This document shows positions 27,840 to 37,138 of a stretch of 64,000 nucleotides of DNA, piece after piece. The stretch comes from Ignavibacteria bacterium (lineage in GTDB: Bacteria > Bacteroidota > Ignavibacteria > Kapaibacteriales > UBA4661). The stretch covers positions 1 through 64,000 of the forward strand of contig JACVZY010000020.1 of assembly GCA_014654705.1 (NCBI GenBank), read 5' to 3'. The notes under the pieces are model-generated. The model was not told the origin of the DNA and searched no databases. It saw nothing but the letters and a program-made list of their open reading frames with translations. Made by a program: the position numbers and the translations under genes. Every line of letters starts with the position of its first letter. Within the stretch, counting starts at the first letter, position 1.

Positions 27840-28970
27840 ATGCTCTATTTTTTCGCTCGATACATAGAACAAACCTTCTCACCACCGGGCTTCGGTGTGT
27901 TCCAGTATGTCTGGTTTCGCTCGGCTGCGGCGGCTATTACCGCTTTGCTCATTAGTTTCGTTGTCGGACCGCGTATTATCGCTGCTCTCAAGCGCAACCA
28001 AATCGGTGAGCAGGCAAAAACAGAACTTGCTTCTACGGGTAATCACGTCAACAAAGCCGGAACACCCACGATGGGTGGCTTAATTGTTCTGACGGCACTG
28101 CTTCTGCCGACACTGCTTTGGGCAAATGTGCTTAATCCCTACATCATTCTTATCGTCCTTGTTACTGCGTGGCTTGGTGTGGTGGGCTTTGTGGATGATT
28201 ACCTGAAGGTGATTAAAAAGTTCAAAAAAGGCTTAATTGGGCGCTACAAAATCATCGGGCAGATTGGTATTGGCTTAATTCTGGGTGCAAGCATCTTTTT
28301 CTTTCCCGAATGGTTTGGCGCAGCATTTGCAAAGGTGAACACCGTTACGACTGTTCCCTTTGCGAAAAACATCAATTTCGACTTTGAATGGCTTTATATC
28401 CCGATGGTAATCTTCGTCATTACCGCCACGTCGAATGCTGTGAATTTGACCGATGGTCTGGACGGTTTGGCGATTGGTACGGTTAGTATTTCGTCGCTCA
28501 CGCTGGCGGTGATTTGTTATGTATCGGGGAATGCCAAGTTTGCAAACTATCTGAACATCATTCATTTACGCGGCTCGGACGAACTGACGATTTTTTGCGC
28601 CGCGCTTATCGGTGCAGGCTTGGGCTTTATGTGGTTCAATGCGTTTCCGGCACAAGTGTTTATGGGCGACACGGGCTCTCTGGCGCTCGGTGGAGCGCTT
28701 GGCGGCTTGTGCATTCTTGTCAAAAAAGAATTTTTGTTGCCCATTGTGGGCGGAATATTTTTTGCCGAAACCGTGTCGGTGATTCTGCAAGTAACATACT
28801 TCCGCTACACCAAGCGTAAATATGGCGAAGGGCGTAGGCTCTTCAAGATGGCACCGCTCCATCACCACTTCGAGAAAAGCGGCTGGCATGAGGCAAAAAT
28901 TGTCGCACGGTTCTATATTATTGCGGTGTTACTGGCGATTATTACGCTGGCAACGTTCAAAATTCGATGA
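27840..28970 (+). CDS. mraY: Phospho-N-acetylmuramoyl-pentapeptide transferase MraY
   Basis: Transfers phospho-MurNAc-pentapeptide from UDP to undecaprenyl phosphate, forming lipid I at the inner membrane. About ten helices are visible, with the family motifs GTPTMGG, FVDDYLK (catalytic Asp pair), NLTDGLDGLA, and MGDTGSLALGG, and the C-terminal MAPLHHHFEKSGW histidine loop. From the ATG at 27840 the protein is 376 residues, slightly longer than E. coli MraY. It is outside any dcw cluster: rpsA diverges upstream and dxs converges downstream. A promoter and a terminator frame it as a single-gene unit. Confidence 0.97.
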   Translation: MLYFFARYIEQTFSPPGFGVFQYVWFRSAAAAITALLISFVVGPRIIAALKRNQIGEQAKTELASTGNHVNKAGTPTMGGLIVLTALLLPTLLWANVLNPYIILIVLVTAWLGVVGFVDDYLKVIKKFKKGLIGRYKIIGQIGIGLILGASIFFFPEWFGAAFAKVNTVTTVPFAKNINFDFEWLYIPMVIFVITATSNAVNLTDGLDGLAIGTVSISSLTLAVICYVSGNAKFANYLNIIHLRGSDELTIFCAALIGAGLGFMWFNAFPAQVFMGDTGSLALGGALGGLCILVKKEFLLPIVGGIFFAETVSVILQVTYFRYTKRKYGEGRRLFKMAPLHHHFEKSGWHEAKIVARFYIIAVLLAIITLATFKIR

Positions 28971-29039
28971 TTGCCTCCCCAAAAACAAACCCTGCTATTG
29001 CTGCTGCGGTAGGAATACGTTCTCTACCTTGAACACAAA

Positions 29040-29075
29040 AAAGCGCGAATGTACCCACTGGTACATTCGCGCTTT
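29040..29075. terminator. Bidirectional terminator between mraY and dxs
   Basis: A 16-bp perfect stem (AAAGCGCGAATGTACC, loop CACT, complement). It is flanked by AAAA on the left, providing U-residues for the minus-strand dxs transcript, and by TTT inside the right arm. Confidence 0.9.
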
Positions 29076-29104
29076 GCTACCTTGTGCTATTTTCTTACGT
29101 GCGC

Positions 29105-31135
29105 TTATCCCACCAGTTCCACTGTATCAAGGTGCTGCGGGAAACCGATAAATTCTTTCACCACTGCTGCAATGCCTTCGCCATCCAGTCCGAGGTCGTG
29201 CCAAAGCTCTTCCTGTGTGCCGTGGTCAACGTATAGGTCATCAATGCCGTGGATATAGACATCGGTCGTGCGGTTATGCTTTGTACCGATGTATTCCAGC
29301 ACAGCACTGCCGAAGCCGCCTTGCTTCTGCCCGTCCTCGACCGTGATAATTTTCTCGAAGCGATTGCAAAGGTCGTCCATGAGCGCGGTATCAAGCGGCT
29401 TGACAAACCGGGCATTCACGACTTCTGCCGAAATACCTTCTTGCCAAAGGAGTTCTGCGGCGTGGAGAGATTTGTGCACCATGTTTCCAATCGCTACAAT
29501 CGCCACATCGCGCCCTGAGCGCACGATTTCACCCTTACCAAGGGGAAGCGCTTGCATAGGACCAATCGGAACGCCGATGCTATTGCCGCGTGGGTAACGG
29601 AAAGAGACGGGACCTTGCTTGTAGTGGTACACCGCCGAATAGAGCATATTGCGGAGTTCTTGTTCGTCCTTCGGAGCCATCACCACCATACCTTGAATGC
29701 AGCGCAAGTATGCCAAGTCCAGCACCCCGTGGTGCGTCGGACCATCAGCCCCTGCCAGTCCGCCTCTGTCCAGCGCAAAAACGACGTGGAGATGCTGCAA
29801 AGCGCAGTCATGCGCAATGTGGTCGAAAGCGCGTTGGAGGAAGGTGGAATAAATCGCTACGACGGGCACAATTCCTTCGCACGCCATCCCCGCCGCAGCA
29901 GTAACGCCGTGCCCTTCGGCAATGCCAACATCTATTACGCGCTCCGGCATTTTGTCGTGCAGCAAATTCAAGCCCGTTCCGTCCGGCATTGCGGCGGTGA
30001 TGCCCACGATATGCGGGTCTTTCTCGCAGAGTTCCACCATTGCCTGCCCAAAGACGTTTTGGTATAAGGGTGGAAGCGGTACATCGGGCTTTTTCGCCAG
30101 CGATTTTCCCGTAATTTTATCAATTTTCCCAATCGCATGAAGGAACTGCTTGTCGCCCTCGGCAGGCGCATAACCCTTGCCTTTTTGCGTGGTGATGTGC
30201 AGCAGTACGGGTCCGTCGATGTCTTTCACCGACTCCAAAATTTTGATAAGCTGCGGCATATTGTGACCGTTCACGGGACCAAAGTATTTGAATCCAAGCG
30301 CCTCAAAGAGCATACCGGGCGTAAAAACCGCCTTAATGCCACCTTCGATTTTATGAGCCACTTTGCGGATGCGGTCGCCGAAATCATCCATTTTATCGGT
30401 CATATCCACGATAGAGCCGCGGAGTTTTTGTAGTGTGGGCGAAGCGAAAACGTTCGTAAAATAATTGGAGATAGACCAGACGTTGGGCGCGATAGACATA
30501 TTATTGTCGTTCAGAATCACCAAGATTTTGCGCTTCTGTACGCCACAGTTGTTCATCGCTTCGTACGCCAGACCGCCCGTCATTGCACCATCGCCGATAA
30601 CCGCCACGACGTTGTAATCTTCGCCTTTCACGTCGCGGGCAGTCGCCATGCCGAGTGCAGCAGAAATGCTGGTGGTAGCGTGTCCCGCGCCGAAGGCATC
30701 GTACTCGCTTTCGGTTCGCTTGAGAAATCCCGACAATCCGCCTTTTTGACGGATGGTGTGTAACTGATTTTTGCGTCCGGTCAAGATTTTATGCGGATAG
30801 CCCTGATGCCCCGTATCAATAACAATCTTATCTTTGGGCGTGTTGAAAACATAGTGCAACGCCACCGTGATTTCGACCGTACCAAGCCCCGCGCCGAAGT
30901 GTCCGCCGACTTTAGTAATCGTATCCACCATGTATTCGCGGACTTCGTCGGCTACATCCGTCAGCACATCGGGCGGAAGTTTGCGCAAGTCGGCAGGATA
31001 ATTGATATTGTCGAGGTATTTGTAGTGAAACGGCTCATGCTCCGCGCCACTGCTTGCGTGACCGTTGGCGGTGTGAGCATTGGTGGTGTGTCCGTTCAGG
31101 TGAACCCCGTTATTGGTACCTTGTTGATTCATCAT
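29105..31135 (-). CDS. dxs: 1-deoxy-D-xylulose-5-phosphate synthase
   Basis: First enzyme of the MEP isoprenoid pathway: pyruvate plus glyceraldehyde-3-phosphate to DXP, with thiamine diphosphate. The 676 residues include an N-terminal His/Asn-rich tail of ~30. The TPP-binding motif is GDGAMTGGLAYEAMNN; substrate-site HxxGH-like motifs are DTGHQGYPHK and GGHFGAG; the pyrimidine-domain segment is DRGGLAGADGPTHHG. The C-terminal transketolase domain is complete. It sits 59 bp after the PLP enzyme gene on the same strand, but a functional link is not obvious. Confidence 0.96.
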   Translation of the reverse strand: MMNQQGTNNGVHLNGHTTNAHTANGHASSGAEHEPFHYKYLDNINYPADLRKLPPDVLTDVADEVREYMVDTITKVGGHFGAGLGTVEITVALHYVFNTPKDKIVIDTGHQGYPHKILTGRKNQLHTIRQKGGLSGFLKRTESEYDAFGAGHATTSISAALGMATARDVKGEDYNVVAVIGDGAMTGGLAYEAMNNCGVQKRKILVILNDNNMSIAPNVWSISNYFTNVFASPTLQKLRGSIVDMTDKMDDFGDRIRKVAHKIEGGIKAVFTPGMLFEALGFKYFGPVNGHNMPQLIKILESVKDIDGPVLLHITTQKGKGYAPAEGDKQFLHAIGKIDKITGKSLAKKPDVPLPPLYQNVFGQAMVELCEKDPHIVGITAAMPDGTGLNLLHDKMPERVIDVGIAEGHGVTAAAGMACEGIVPVVAIYSTFLQRAFDHIAHDCALQHLHVVFALDRGGLAGADGPTHHGVLDLAYLRCIQGMVVMAPKDEQELRNMLYSAVYHYKQGPVSFRYPRGNSIGVPIGPMQALPLGKGEIVRSGRDVAIVAIGNMVHKSLHAAELLWQEGISAEVVNARFVKPLDTALMDDLCNRFEKIITVEDGQKQGGFGSAVLEYIGTKHNRTTDVYIHGIDDLYVDHGTQEELWHDLGLDGEGIAAVVKEFIGFPQHLDTVELVG

Positions 31136-31194
31136 GGCAAACGCCCAAAGTTGTAAGAAGTAAACGGTATAAGTGAATTAGCGGTCAGAGCGGA

Positions 31195-32349
31195 TTATTT
31201 CAACGCCTGTTCAATATCCGCAAGTAAATCTTCAATGTCTTCGATGCCAACGGACAAGCGCACAAGTCCGTCGGTAACGCCCAAGCGGTCGCGGGTTTCT
31301 TTGGGAACGCTTCCGTGCGTCATGCTCACAGGATGGCAAACGAGTGATTCCACGCCGCCCAGCGACTCAGCAAGGGTAAAGACGCGCACTGAAGAGGCAA
31401 ATTGTTTGGCTTTTTCGAGTGAACCAAGTTCAATCGAAATCATTGCCCCGAAACCGCGCATTTGCTTCTTTGCCAGCTCATGTTGCGGGTGCGAAGGCAA
31501 GCCCGGATAATATACTTTTTTGATGGCAGGGTGCTTTGCACAAAATTCTGCTATCTGGCGAGCATTTTCTTCATGCTGCTTCATGCGCACGGCAAGCGTT
31601 TTAATGGAACGCAGACAGAGCCAGCACTCGAAGGGTCCCGGCACAGCACCGGCGGCGTTTTGGAGGAACTTCAGCTGATCAGCAATATCTTTGCTGTTCG
31701 TCGCCACAATACCGCTCACAAGGTCGGAATGACCGCCCAAATACTTCGTTGCCGAATGAATTACAATATCCGCACCCAAGCGAAGCGGCTGCTGAATGTA
31801 CGGACTGGCAAAGGTGTTGTCCACCACCATCATCGCACCTGCTTCTTTCGCAATCGCCGACACTGCCGCGAGGTCGGTAAGCATCATCATCGGATTGGTG
31901 GGCGATTCGGTGTAAATCATTTTGGTTTTCGGCGTAATTGCTTTGCGCAGTGTGTCCATATTGGTCATGTCCACATAGGAAAATTCGATGCCGAAACGGC
32001 GCAAAATCTTGTCGAAAAGGCGAAACGTGCCGCCGTACATATCTTCGGCAGCAATCACGTGGTCGCCGCTGGAAAGCAGTTTCATAATGGTATCAATAGC
32101 TGCCAAGCCGCTTGCAAAGGCAAATCCATATCCTACTTGGTCATTCCCGGCTTCGAGCGCGGCGAGGTTTTCCTCCCATTTGAAGCGTGTGAGATTGTGT
32201 GTGCGGGCGTATTCGTATCCCTTGTGCTGCCCGATTCCCTCTTGCGCGTAGGTGGAAGTCTGGTAGAGCGGCACAGTGACTGCACCTGTGAGCGGGTCAG
32301 GTTCTTGCCCGGTGTGGATGGCGGTTGTCGCAAAGCCTTTGTAGTGCAT
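31195..32349 (-). CDS. Cystathionine gamma-synthase/gamma-lyase family PLP enzyme
   Basis: A 384-residue PLP enzyme of the Cys/Met metabolism family. Key segments: YxRxxNPT-like YARTHNLTRFKWEENLAAL, the ESPTNPMM loop, DNTFASPYIQQPL, and HSATKYLGGHSD with the PLP lysine. C-terminal ESLGGVESLVCHP is typical of cystathionine beta/gamma-lyases and gamma-synthases, whose reactions (transsulfuration) cannot be separated reliably by sequence. It lies upstream of dxs on the same strand, 104 bp after the photolyase gene. Confidence 0.9.
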   Translation of the reverse strand: MHYKGFATTAIHTGQEPDPLTGAVTVPLYQTSTYAQEGIGQHKGYEYARTHNLTRFKWEENLAALEAGNDQVGYGFAFASGLAAIDTIMKLLSSGDHVIAAEDMYGGTFRLFDKILRRFGIEFSYVDMTNMDTLRKAITPKTKMIYTESPTNPMMMLTDLAAVSAIAKEAGAMMVVDNTFASPYIQQPLRLGADIVIHSATKYLGGHSDLVSGIVATNSKDIADQLKFLQNAAGAVPGPFECWLCLRSIKTLAVRMKQHEENARQIAEFCAKHPAIKKVYYPGLPSHPQHELAKKQMRGFGAMISIELGSLEKAKQFASSVRVFTLAESLGGVESLVCHPVSMTHGSVPKETRDRLGVTDGLVRLSVGIEDIEDLLADIEQALK

Positions 32350-32452
32350 GGTATTATCGTAGAATGAAAAAACAAGAAAGAGGGTAAATTTACGTTTTTT
32401 TAACGAAAAGGCGTGAGAAAATTTGCTGGATATATTCCTAAGCGCTCTTCTC

Positions 32453-33910
32453 TCACCGTTGAAATTTTCGGGCGGTTTCTTCCAAATTCACAATCGGTAT
32501 CGGGTACTCCACTCCAACGCGGCATTCTGCTTGCTTCTGCGCATCCATACTCATTCTGTGCGGTTCGTGAATATATGCACTTGGCACAGCGCGAAGTTCG
32601 GGCAACCAATGGCGCACATACTCACCTTTGGGGTCGTACATTCCGGCTTGGCGCATGATGTTGAAATAGCGGTCTTCGCGTGGGTCATTGCCAATACCGG
32701 CGGCATAATTCCAGTTTCCATAATTCGAGCAGACGTCATAATCTATCAACTGCGATTCAAACCATTCCGCACCCATCAGCCAATGCACATTCAGGTCGCG
32801 CACAAGAAAACTCGCCACATTCTGCCGCCCACGATTCGACATAAAGCCTGTTGCTAACAACTCTCGCATATTTGCATCAATGAAGGGAATACCTGTTTGC
32901 CCCCTCCGCCAGAGGTCGAAGCGCTCCCAGTCTTCTTGCCACGGCTTTTTGACGTTCATAATACCCGCTTTACGAAAAAGTGCTGTGTCGTATTTGAGTG
33001 CCGTGAAGCGAAAAAAATCGCGCCAGAGAAGCTCGAACACAAGCCAATACGTGGAATCATTCTGAATGCGTTCCGCTTCGTAGCGCTTCACTTCTTCATA
33101 GACATAGCGCGGCGATAAGCAGCCCAGAGCCAGCCACGCTGAAAATTTCGAGGAATAATCTGCGCCCAGAAGTCCATTACGCGTCTCTTTGTATTCCTTC
33201 AAGCAATCGCGCTCCCAGAAATACGCATTGAGCCTTGACAATGCCTGCGTTTCACCGCCTTTGAAGGGCAACACAGCGCGCCCGTCGGGCACAGAAGGAG
33301 CGACATCCACGCCAAGCGCCGCCAGAGTAGATAGTTCACCAAAAGCTGAAGCATCCATACCGCTTGGGAGCTTGATGTGTTGCGGTGTAGAGAAGGTTTT
33401 CCGTGGAGTAACTTTTTTCTCAACAATCTTGCGGAATTGCGTAAAAATATCGGGAGTTTGTTCGGGTGAAAAGGGTACGTCGTCTATGTGCATCAGCGTT
33501 GCGCCCCAGTAAGAATGCTCTTTTACGCCTATTTTGGTGAGTGCCTCTCGCACAGCTTCCTCCACACGAAGCTCTTCATCGGTTGCTTCTTCGTGGAAAT
33601 ACACGGCTTCAGCTTTGATTTCGCGCGCGAGCGTGGGCAGGATGTTTTCGGGCTTGCCGGAACAAAGGAGCAGATTACCACCGCGTACCGTCATTCCCAA
33701 GCGCAGGTCAGCAAGGCTTTCCAGCAGAAACTGCGTCCGAAACGCACCGGTTTTCGGGAAACCATATGGAGTTTTGCCAAAATTACGCGGGTCGAAACAA
33801 AAAATTGGAAGCACATACTCAGCATCGCGCACGGCTCTGGCAAGGGCTTCATTGTCGTGCAGACGCAAGTCGTTGCGCAGCCAAAGAATGGCTGTGGTAT
33901 ATTTTTTCAT
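32453..33910 (-). CDS. Cryptochrome DASH / photolyase-family flavoprotein
   Basis: A 485-residue photolyase-fold protein binding FAD and usually MTHF. Its N-terminal alpha/beta domain starts TAILWLRNDLRLHDNEAL; FDPRNFGKTPYGFPKTGAFR and ADLR are CRY-DASH hallmarks. The helical FAD domain has the DANMRELLATGFMSNRGRQN motif and NYAAGIGNDPREDRYFN, again DASH-type. The family repairs pyrimidine dimers mainly in single-stranded or looped DNA under blue light, sometimes with a signalling role. It follows a carotenoid-biosynthesis gene by 57 bp on the same strand, suggesting a light-protection unit. Confidence 0.93.
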   Translation of the reverse strand: MKKYTTAILWLRNDLRLHDNEALARAVRDAEYVLPIFCFDPRNFGKTPYGFPKTGAFRTQFLLESLADLRLGMTVRGGNLLLCSGKPENILPTLAREIKAEAVYFHEEATDEELRVEEAVREALTKIGVKEHSYWGATLMHIDDVPFSPEQTPDIFTQFRKIVEKKVTPRKTFSTPQHIKLPSGMDASAFGELSTLAALGVDVAPSVPDGRAVLPFKGGETQALSRLNAYFWERDCLKEYKETRNGLLGADYSSKFSAWLALGCLSPRYVYEEVKRYEAERIQNDSTYWLVFELLWRDFFRFTALKYDTALFRKAGIMNVKKPWQEDWERFDLWRRGQTGIPFIDANMRELLATGFMSNRGRQNVASFLVRDLNVHWLMGAEWFESQLIDYDVCSNYGNWNYAAGIGNDPREDRYFNIMRQAGMYDPKGEYVRHWLPELRAVPSAYIHEPHRMSMDAQKQAECRVGVEYPIPIVNLEETARKFQR

Positions 33911-33967
33911 AATGCTTCAGAGAAGAGTGGTGAAAGAGGCTTGCTCAAAGCAGCCTCAAAGCAGTTT

Positions 33968-34699
33968 TTACGCCTTGCCCAGAGCAACCATTGCAAAATA
34001 AAGCAGTTGTGCCCAATAGCCGTGAAAGGCCACGCGCGGCATCGGAAGTGAAAACAAGCCATGACGAAGTGCACCATAACCGAGCGCATAACTAATAGCA
34101 AACCATGCCGCGTAATTCTGTACAGGTGCGACAAAAAAGCTATTGCCCGTGTGCTCAATCCATTGCCAGTAGTTGAGTTTGACGGCAACCGGCTCCATAA
34201 AAATATCAAAAATGGTCATCAGCACGGCAAGAAGAAGCGTACGAAGCCAGACAGGATGCTCCAACGTTGTGAAACGCTGCACCAGACCAAACGATGTGAG
34301 AAGCATACCCAGCCATGCAAAACTGATAGCAATAGGCACACCACGAAAGGCAGGTATCCAGACATCGGTGTAGGAATAAACGCCAAAAATTAAGCCTGTT
34401 TTCACGCCGACGAACTCCACGGTAAAACAGGACACTGCCACGACGACATTCCACCAATGAAAACGGGCAGTCGGTGAAAGTCGGTCTTCTGTGGATGTTT
34501 CATCAGCGCTGTTCCGGCGGTGGCGGAGCACTTGGTCGTACCGAAAGCCTATCCACAGTGCCAGCAAGACGACCATCGGCGCGGCAAGCAGGCGCATTGC
34601 GCTTTGCAGGACATTCAAAATATGCCAGAGACCTCCGGCAAACATAAGAAAGTAGAGGAGTGTAATTTCGATATTTTCTGCCGTGAGTCGTTTGTTCAT
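33968..34699 (-). CDS. Carotenoid biosynthesis membrane protein (CruF/DUF422-like hydratase)
   Basis: A 243-residue integral membrane protein with about seven helices. It resembles PF04240 carotenoid-synthesis proteins: the segments VEFVGVKTGLIFGVYSYTD, RGVPIAISFAWLG, IFDIFMEPVAVKLNYWQW and PVQNYAAWF are the family core. Characterised relatives (CruF, bisanhydrobacterioruberin hydratase) hydrate the 1',2' end of acyclic or monocyclic carotenoids. The frame stays open to 35176, but that extension overlaps the ADH gene on the other strand and has no homology, so I start at 34699. It is followed 57 bp later by the cryptochrome DASH gene. Confidence 0.85.
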   Translation of the reverse strand: MNKRLTAENIEITLLYFLMFAGGLWHILNVLQSAMRLLAAPMVVLLALWIGFRYDQVLRHRRNSADETSTEDRLSPTARFHWWNVVVAVSCFTVEFVGVKTGLIFGVYSYTDVWIPAFRGVPIAISFAWLGMLLTSFGLVQRFTTLEHPVWLRTLLLAVLMTIFDIFMEPVAVKLNYWQWIEHTGNSFFVAPVQNYAAWFAISYALGYGALRHGLFSLPMPRVAFHGYWAQLLYFAMVALGKA

Positions 34700-34801
34700 T
34701 GTTTTTTCGTGAGTGGCTGTGGAAGAGCGTTTTGGTGCTGCAATACACGAACAAGAGCAGTTTTTCGTGTTTGTAATTTTACCATTTACGGAGCAGAAAA
34801 T

Positions 34802-35860
34802 ATGAGCGGAACAAAACAAGCAAAAGCATTCGGTACTCATGCTGCCGACAAGCCACTCGAAGCGCTTGCCATTGAGCGCAGAAGTGCTCTGCAGCACGAT
34901 GTCGAAATTGAAATCCTGTACTGCGGCGTTTGCCACTCGGATTTGCATCAAGCACGCAATGACTGGCGCGGGACGACATACCCCTGCGTTCCCGGACACG
35001 AAATTGTCGGTAAAGTCACTGCTGTAGGAACGCACGTTACAAAATTCAAGGTGGGAGACCTTGCTGCCATAGGGTGTATGGTTGATTCTTGCAGAGAATG
35101 TGAGCAATGTAAAAATGATTTGGAGCAGTTTTGTGACGCTTCCCCAACGTATACATACAATAGCCCCGATAAACATTTAGGCGGGCAAACATTTGGAGGC
35201 TATTCGGAAAATATTGTCGTGGATGAGCATTTTGTGCTGAGTGTGCCGAATAATCTTGACCTTGCGGCAACAGCACCATTGCTGTGTGCAGGTATCACGA
35301 CATATTCTCCCTTAAAGCACTGGAAAGTTGGTCCAGGGTCAAAGGTAGGCGTGGTCGGCATTGGTGGACTGGGGCATATGGCTGTCAAATTAGCCAAAGC
35401 AATGGGCGCGTACGTGGTGGCGTTCACAACGTCTGCTTCCAAGACAGAAGAAGCAAAACGTCTGGGTGCCGATGAAGCCGTTGTTTCTACCGACAAAGAA
35501 GCAATGAAGAAGCACGGAAAAAGTTTGCACGTAGTATTAGATACCGTTGCTGCCGTTCACGATGTCAATATGTATCTCAATCTGTTGAAATTGGACGGCG
35601 CATTGGTCTTGGTTGGCTTACCTGAGAGTGCGCTGCCCGTACAGCCGTTCAATATTGTGTCGAATCGGCGAATCTTCACCGGTTCTTCTATTGGCGGTAT
35701 CGCCGAAACTCAGGAAATGCTGAACTTCTGTTCTGAGCACAATATCGTTGCCGATATTGAACTCATCGACATTCAGCACATCAATGAAGGATATGAACGT
35801 ATGCTGAAAGGCGATGTTCGGTATCGTTTTGTCATCGATATGGCATCGCTGAAAAGATAA
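34802..35860 (+). CDS. Zinc-dependent alcohol dehydrogenase, cinnamyl-ADH (YahK) type
   Basis: A 352-residue medium-chain dehydrogenase that reduces aldehydes, most likely with NADPH as in relatives. Catalytic zinc ligands: C41 in CGVCHSD and H66 in GHE. Structural zinc cysteines are C97, C100, C103 and C111. The Rossmann segment reads GIGGLGHMAVKLAKAMGAYV. The ATG at 34802 is chosen; the longer frame from 34520 overlaps the carotenoid gene. It diverges from the carotenoid gene (start 34699) and converges with the LptF/G gene. Confidence 0.92.
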   Translation: MSGTKQAKAFGTHAADKPLEALAIERRSALQHDVEIEILYCGVCHSDLHQARNDWRGTTYPCVPGHEIVGKVTAVGTHVTKFKVGDLAAIGCMVDSCRECEQCKNDLEQFCDASPTYTYNSPDKHLGGQTFGGYSENIVVDEHFVLSVPNNLDLAATAPLLCAGITTYSPLKHWKVGPGSKVGVVGIGGLGHMAVKLAKAMGAYVVAFTTSASKTEEAKRLGADEAVVSTDKEAMKKHGKSLHVVLDTVAAVHDVNMYLNLLKLDGALVLVGLPESALPVQPFNIVSNRRIFTGSSIGGIAETQEMLNFCSEHNIVADIELIDIQHINEGYERMLKGDVRYRFVIDMASLKR

Positions 35861-35895
35861 AATCACAAAGACTGTTTGGATGTGCTCCCGATGCT

Positions 35896-36999
35896 TTACG
35901 TGCGAACACGCAGTAAATTCACGCATCCGCCCACCAAAAACAGAATATGCGGGGCAGAAGCTGCCAGTGCGGGGTGCACGTCGCCCGCCAAACCAAGCGT
36001 CTGCCCGATGCGAATACACGCCACATAGAGAAACGCAATCACCATCGCAGAACTAATCTCCAGCGCCAAACCCGCTTTGCGCTGTCCGCCGGAGAAGGGG
36101 ATGCCGAAGAGCATCACGATAAAATTGGCAAATGGCAGCGCATACTCGCCCCAGTATGCTATTCGTTGCTGGCGTACATCCTTGCCGCCACGCTCGGATG
36201 CATCAATATATTCCTTGAGTTCGGGAAAGGTCAGTTCATTGGTATTGCGCTGGAACTGCATCAACATTTTAGGCGTGGTGTTGATGGTGAGGGTCATTGT
36301 GGGAAGAATGTTCGTGACAGGTCGGACGTGAAAGTCGGTCTGGAAGCGGTGCTCAAAGGCATTTGTGAGCTGCCACACATTTTTCACGGAGTCAAATGTA
36401 AAATTAGCGGCATCCACACGGCGAAGAATGCGTGGCACTTGCTCGGATGAGTATTCTTCCATTGTTAGCCCCGTGCCATTTTTCACCTGGTCGTCGTAAT
36501 AGCGAATCACCAGATTGCGCGTGGGCGTGTCGCGCACATACACGTTGTAGAGAGAAGTCTCCACGCGCCCTTTACCCAAATACTTGCGCTCAAATTCTGC
36601 TTTGAAGCGGTTTGCCTTTGGCACAACCCAGCCGTCGAAGTAAAACTGCCCTGCCGATATGAACATTCCAAAGAGCAAAAGTGGCAGCATAATCCGATAC
36701 AGGCTCATGCTTCCTGCTTTCATGGCGGTTAGCTCGTTCTGAGTAGAAAAGCGCCCCATCGTGAAAAGACTCGAAAGCAGCATGGCTATTGGTGTGATGA
36801 TCTTGATAATTTCCGGCAGATAGTTCAGATAAAAAAGCGCAATGACCTTCGGCGGTGTTTTTCTGTCCAAAAAATTATCCAGATTCTCCAGCAAATGCAC
36901 CACTACAAATAGCACACACAGCCCCAAAATGCTAAAGAGCACCGTTGAGACGAGATGACGAAGAATATACAGGTCGAGTTTTTTGATAATCCTACTCAT
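35896..36999 (-). CDS. LptF/LptG-family lipopolysaccharide export permease
   Basis: A 367-residue inner-membrane permease of the LPS transport ABC complex LptB2FG, which extracts LPS from the inner membrane. The N terminus LDLYILRHLVSTVLFSILGL and LENLDNFLDRKTP are typical; three helices precede a periplasmic beta-jellyroll (~100-265) and three more helices end the protein. LptF and LptG cannot be told apart with confidence. A second permease, LptB, LptA and LptC are not adjacent. The gene diverges from queA. Confidence 0.9.
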   Translation of the reverse strand: MSRIIKKLDLYILRHLVSTVLFSILGLCVLFVVVHLLENLDNFLDRKTPPKVIALFYLNYLPEIIKIITPIAMLLSSLFTMGRFSTQNELTAMKAGSMSLYRIMLPLLLFGMFISAGQFYFDGWVVPKANRFKAEFERKYLGKGRVETSLYNVYVRDTPTRNLVIRYYDDQVKNGTGLTMEEYSSEQVPRILRRVDAANFTFDSVKNVWQLTNAFEHRFQTDFHVRPVTNILPTMTLTINTTPKMLMQFQRNTNELTFPELKEYIDASERGGKDVRQQRIAYWGEYALPFANFIVMLFGIPFSGGQRKAGLALEISSAMVIAFLYVACIRIGQTLGLAGDVHPALAASAPHILFLVGGCVNLLRVRT

Positions 37000-37044
37000 G
37001 TGGTAAATTTACAAAAAAAAACATAGTCAATCCTGAAAAAAGAG

Positions 37045-37076
37045 TTGCGCACCCCTATCGGAATATCGTATATTCG
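37045..37076 (+). promoter_or_regulatory. Bacteroidota-type promoter candidate upstream of queA
   Basis: TTG at 37045-37047, 21-bp spacer, TATATTCG at 37069-37076: one mismatch from TAnnTTTG. The queA start is 62 bp downstream. Confidence 0.55.
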
Positions 37077-37138
37077 GCTTCAACGAAACATTCTTATTTT
37101 TTGACCGCACAAGCCCACTTTACGGGAAGGATTCGCAG

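Noticed and set aside
34520-34801. N-terminal extension of the alcohol dehydrogenase frame by 94 residues
   Set aside because: It overlaps the carotenoid gene on the other strand, has no homology, and the enzyme family starts at the ATG at 34802.
34700-35176. N-terminal extension of the carotenoid-protein frame by 159 residues
   Set aside because: It runs antisense to the alcohol dehydrogenase coding sequence and its composition is that of a shadow frame.
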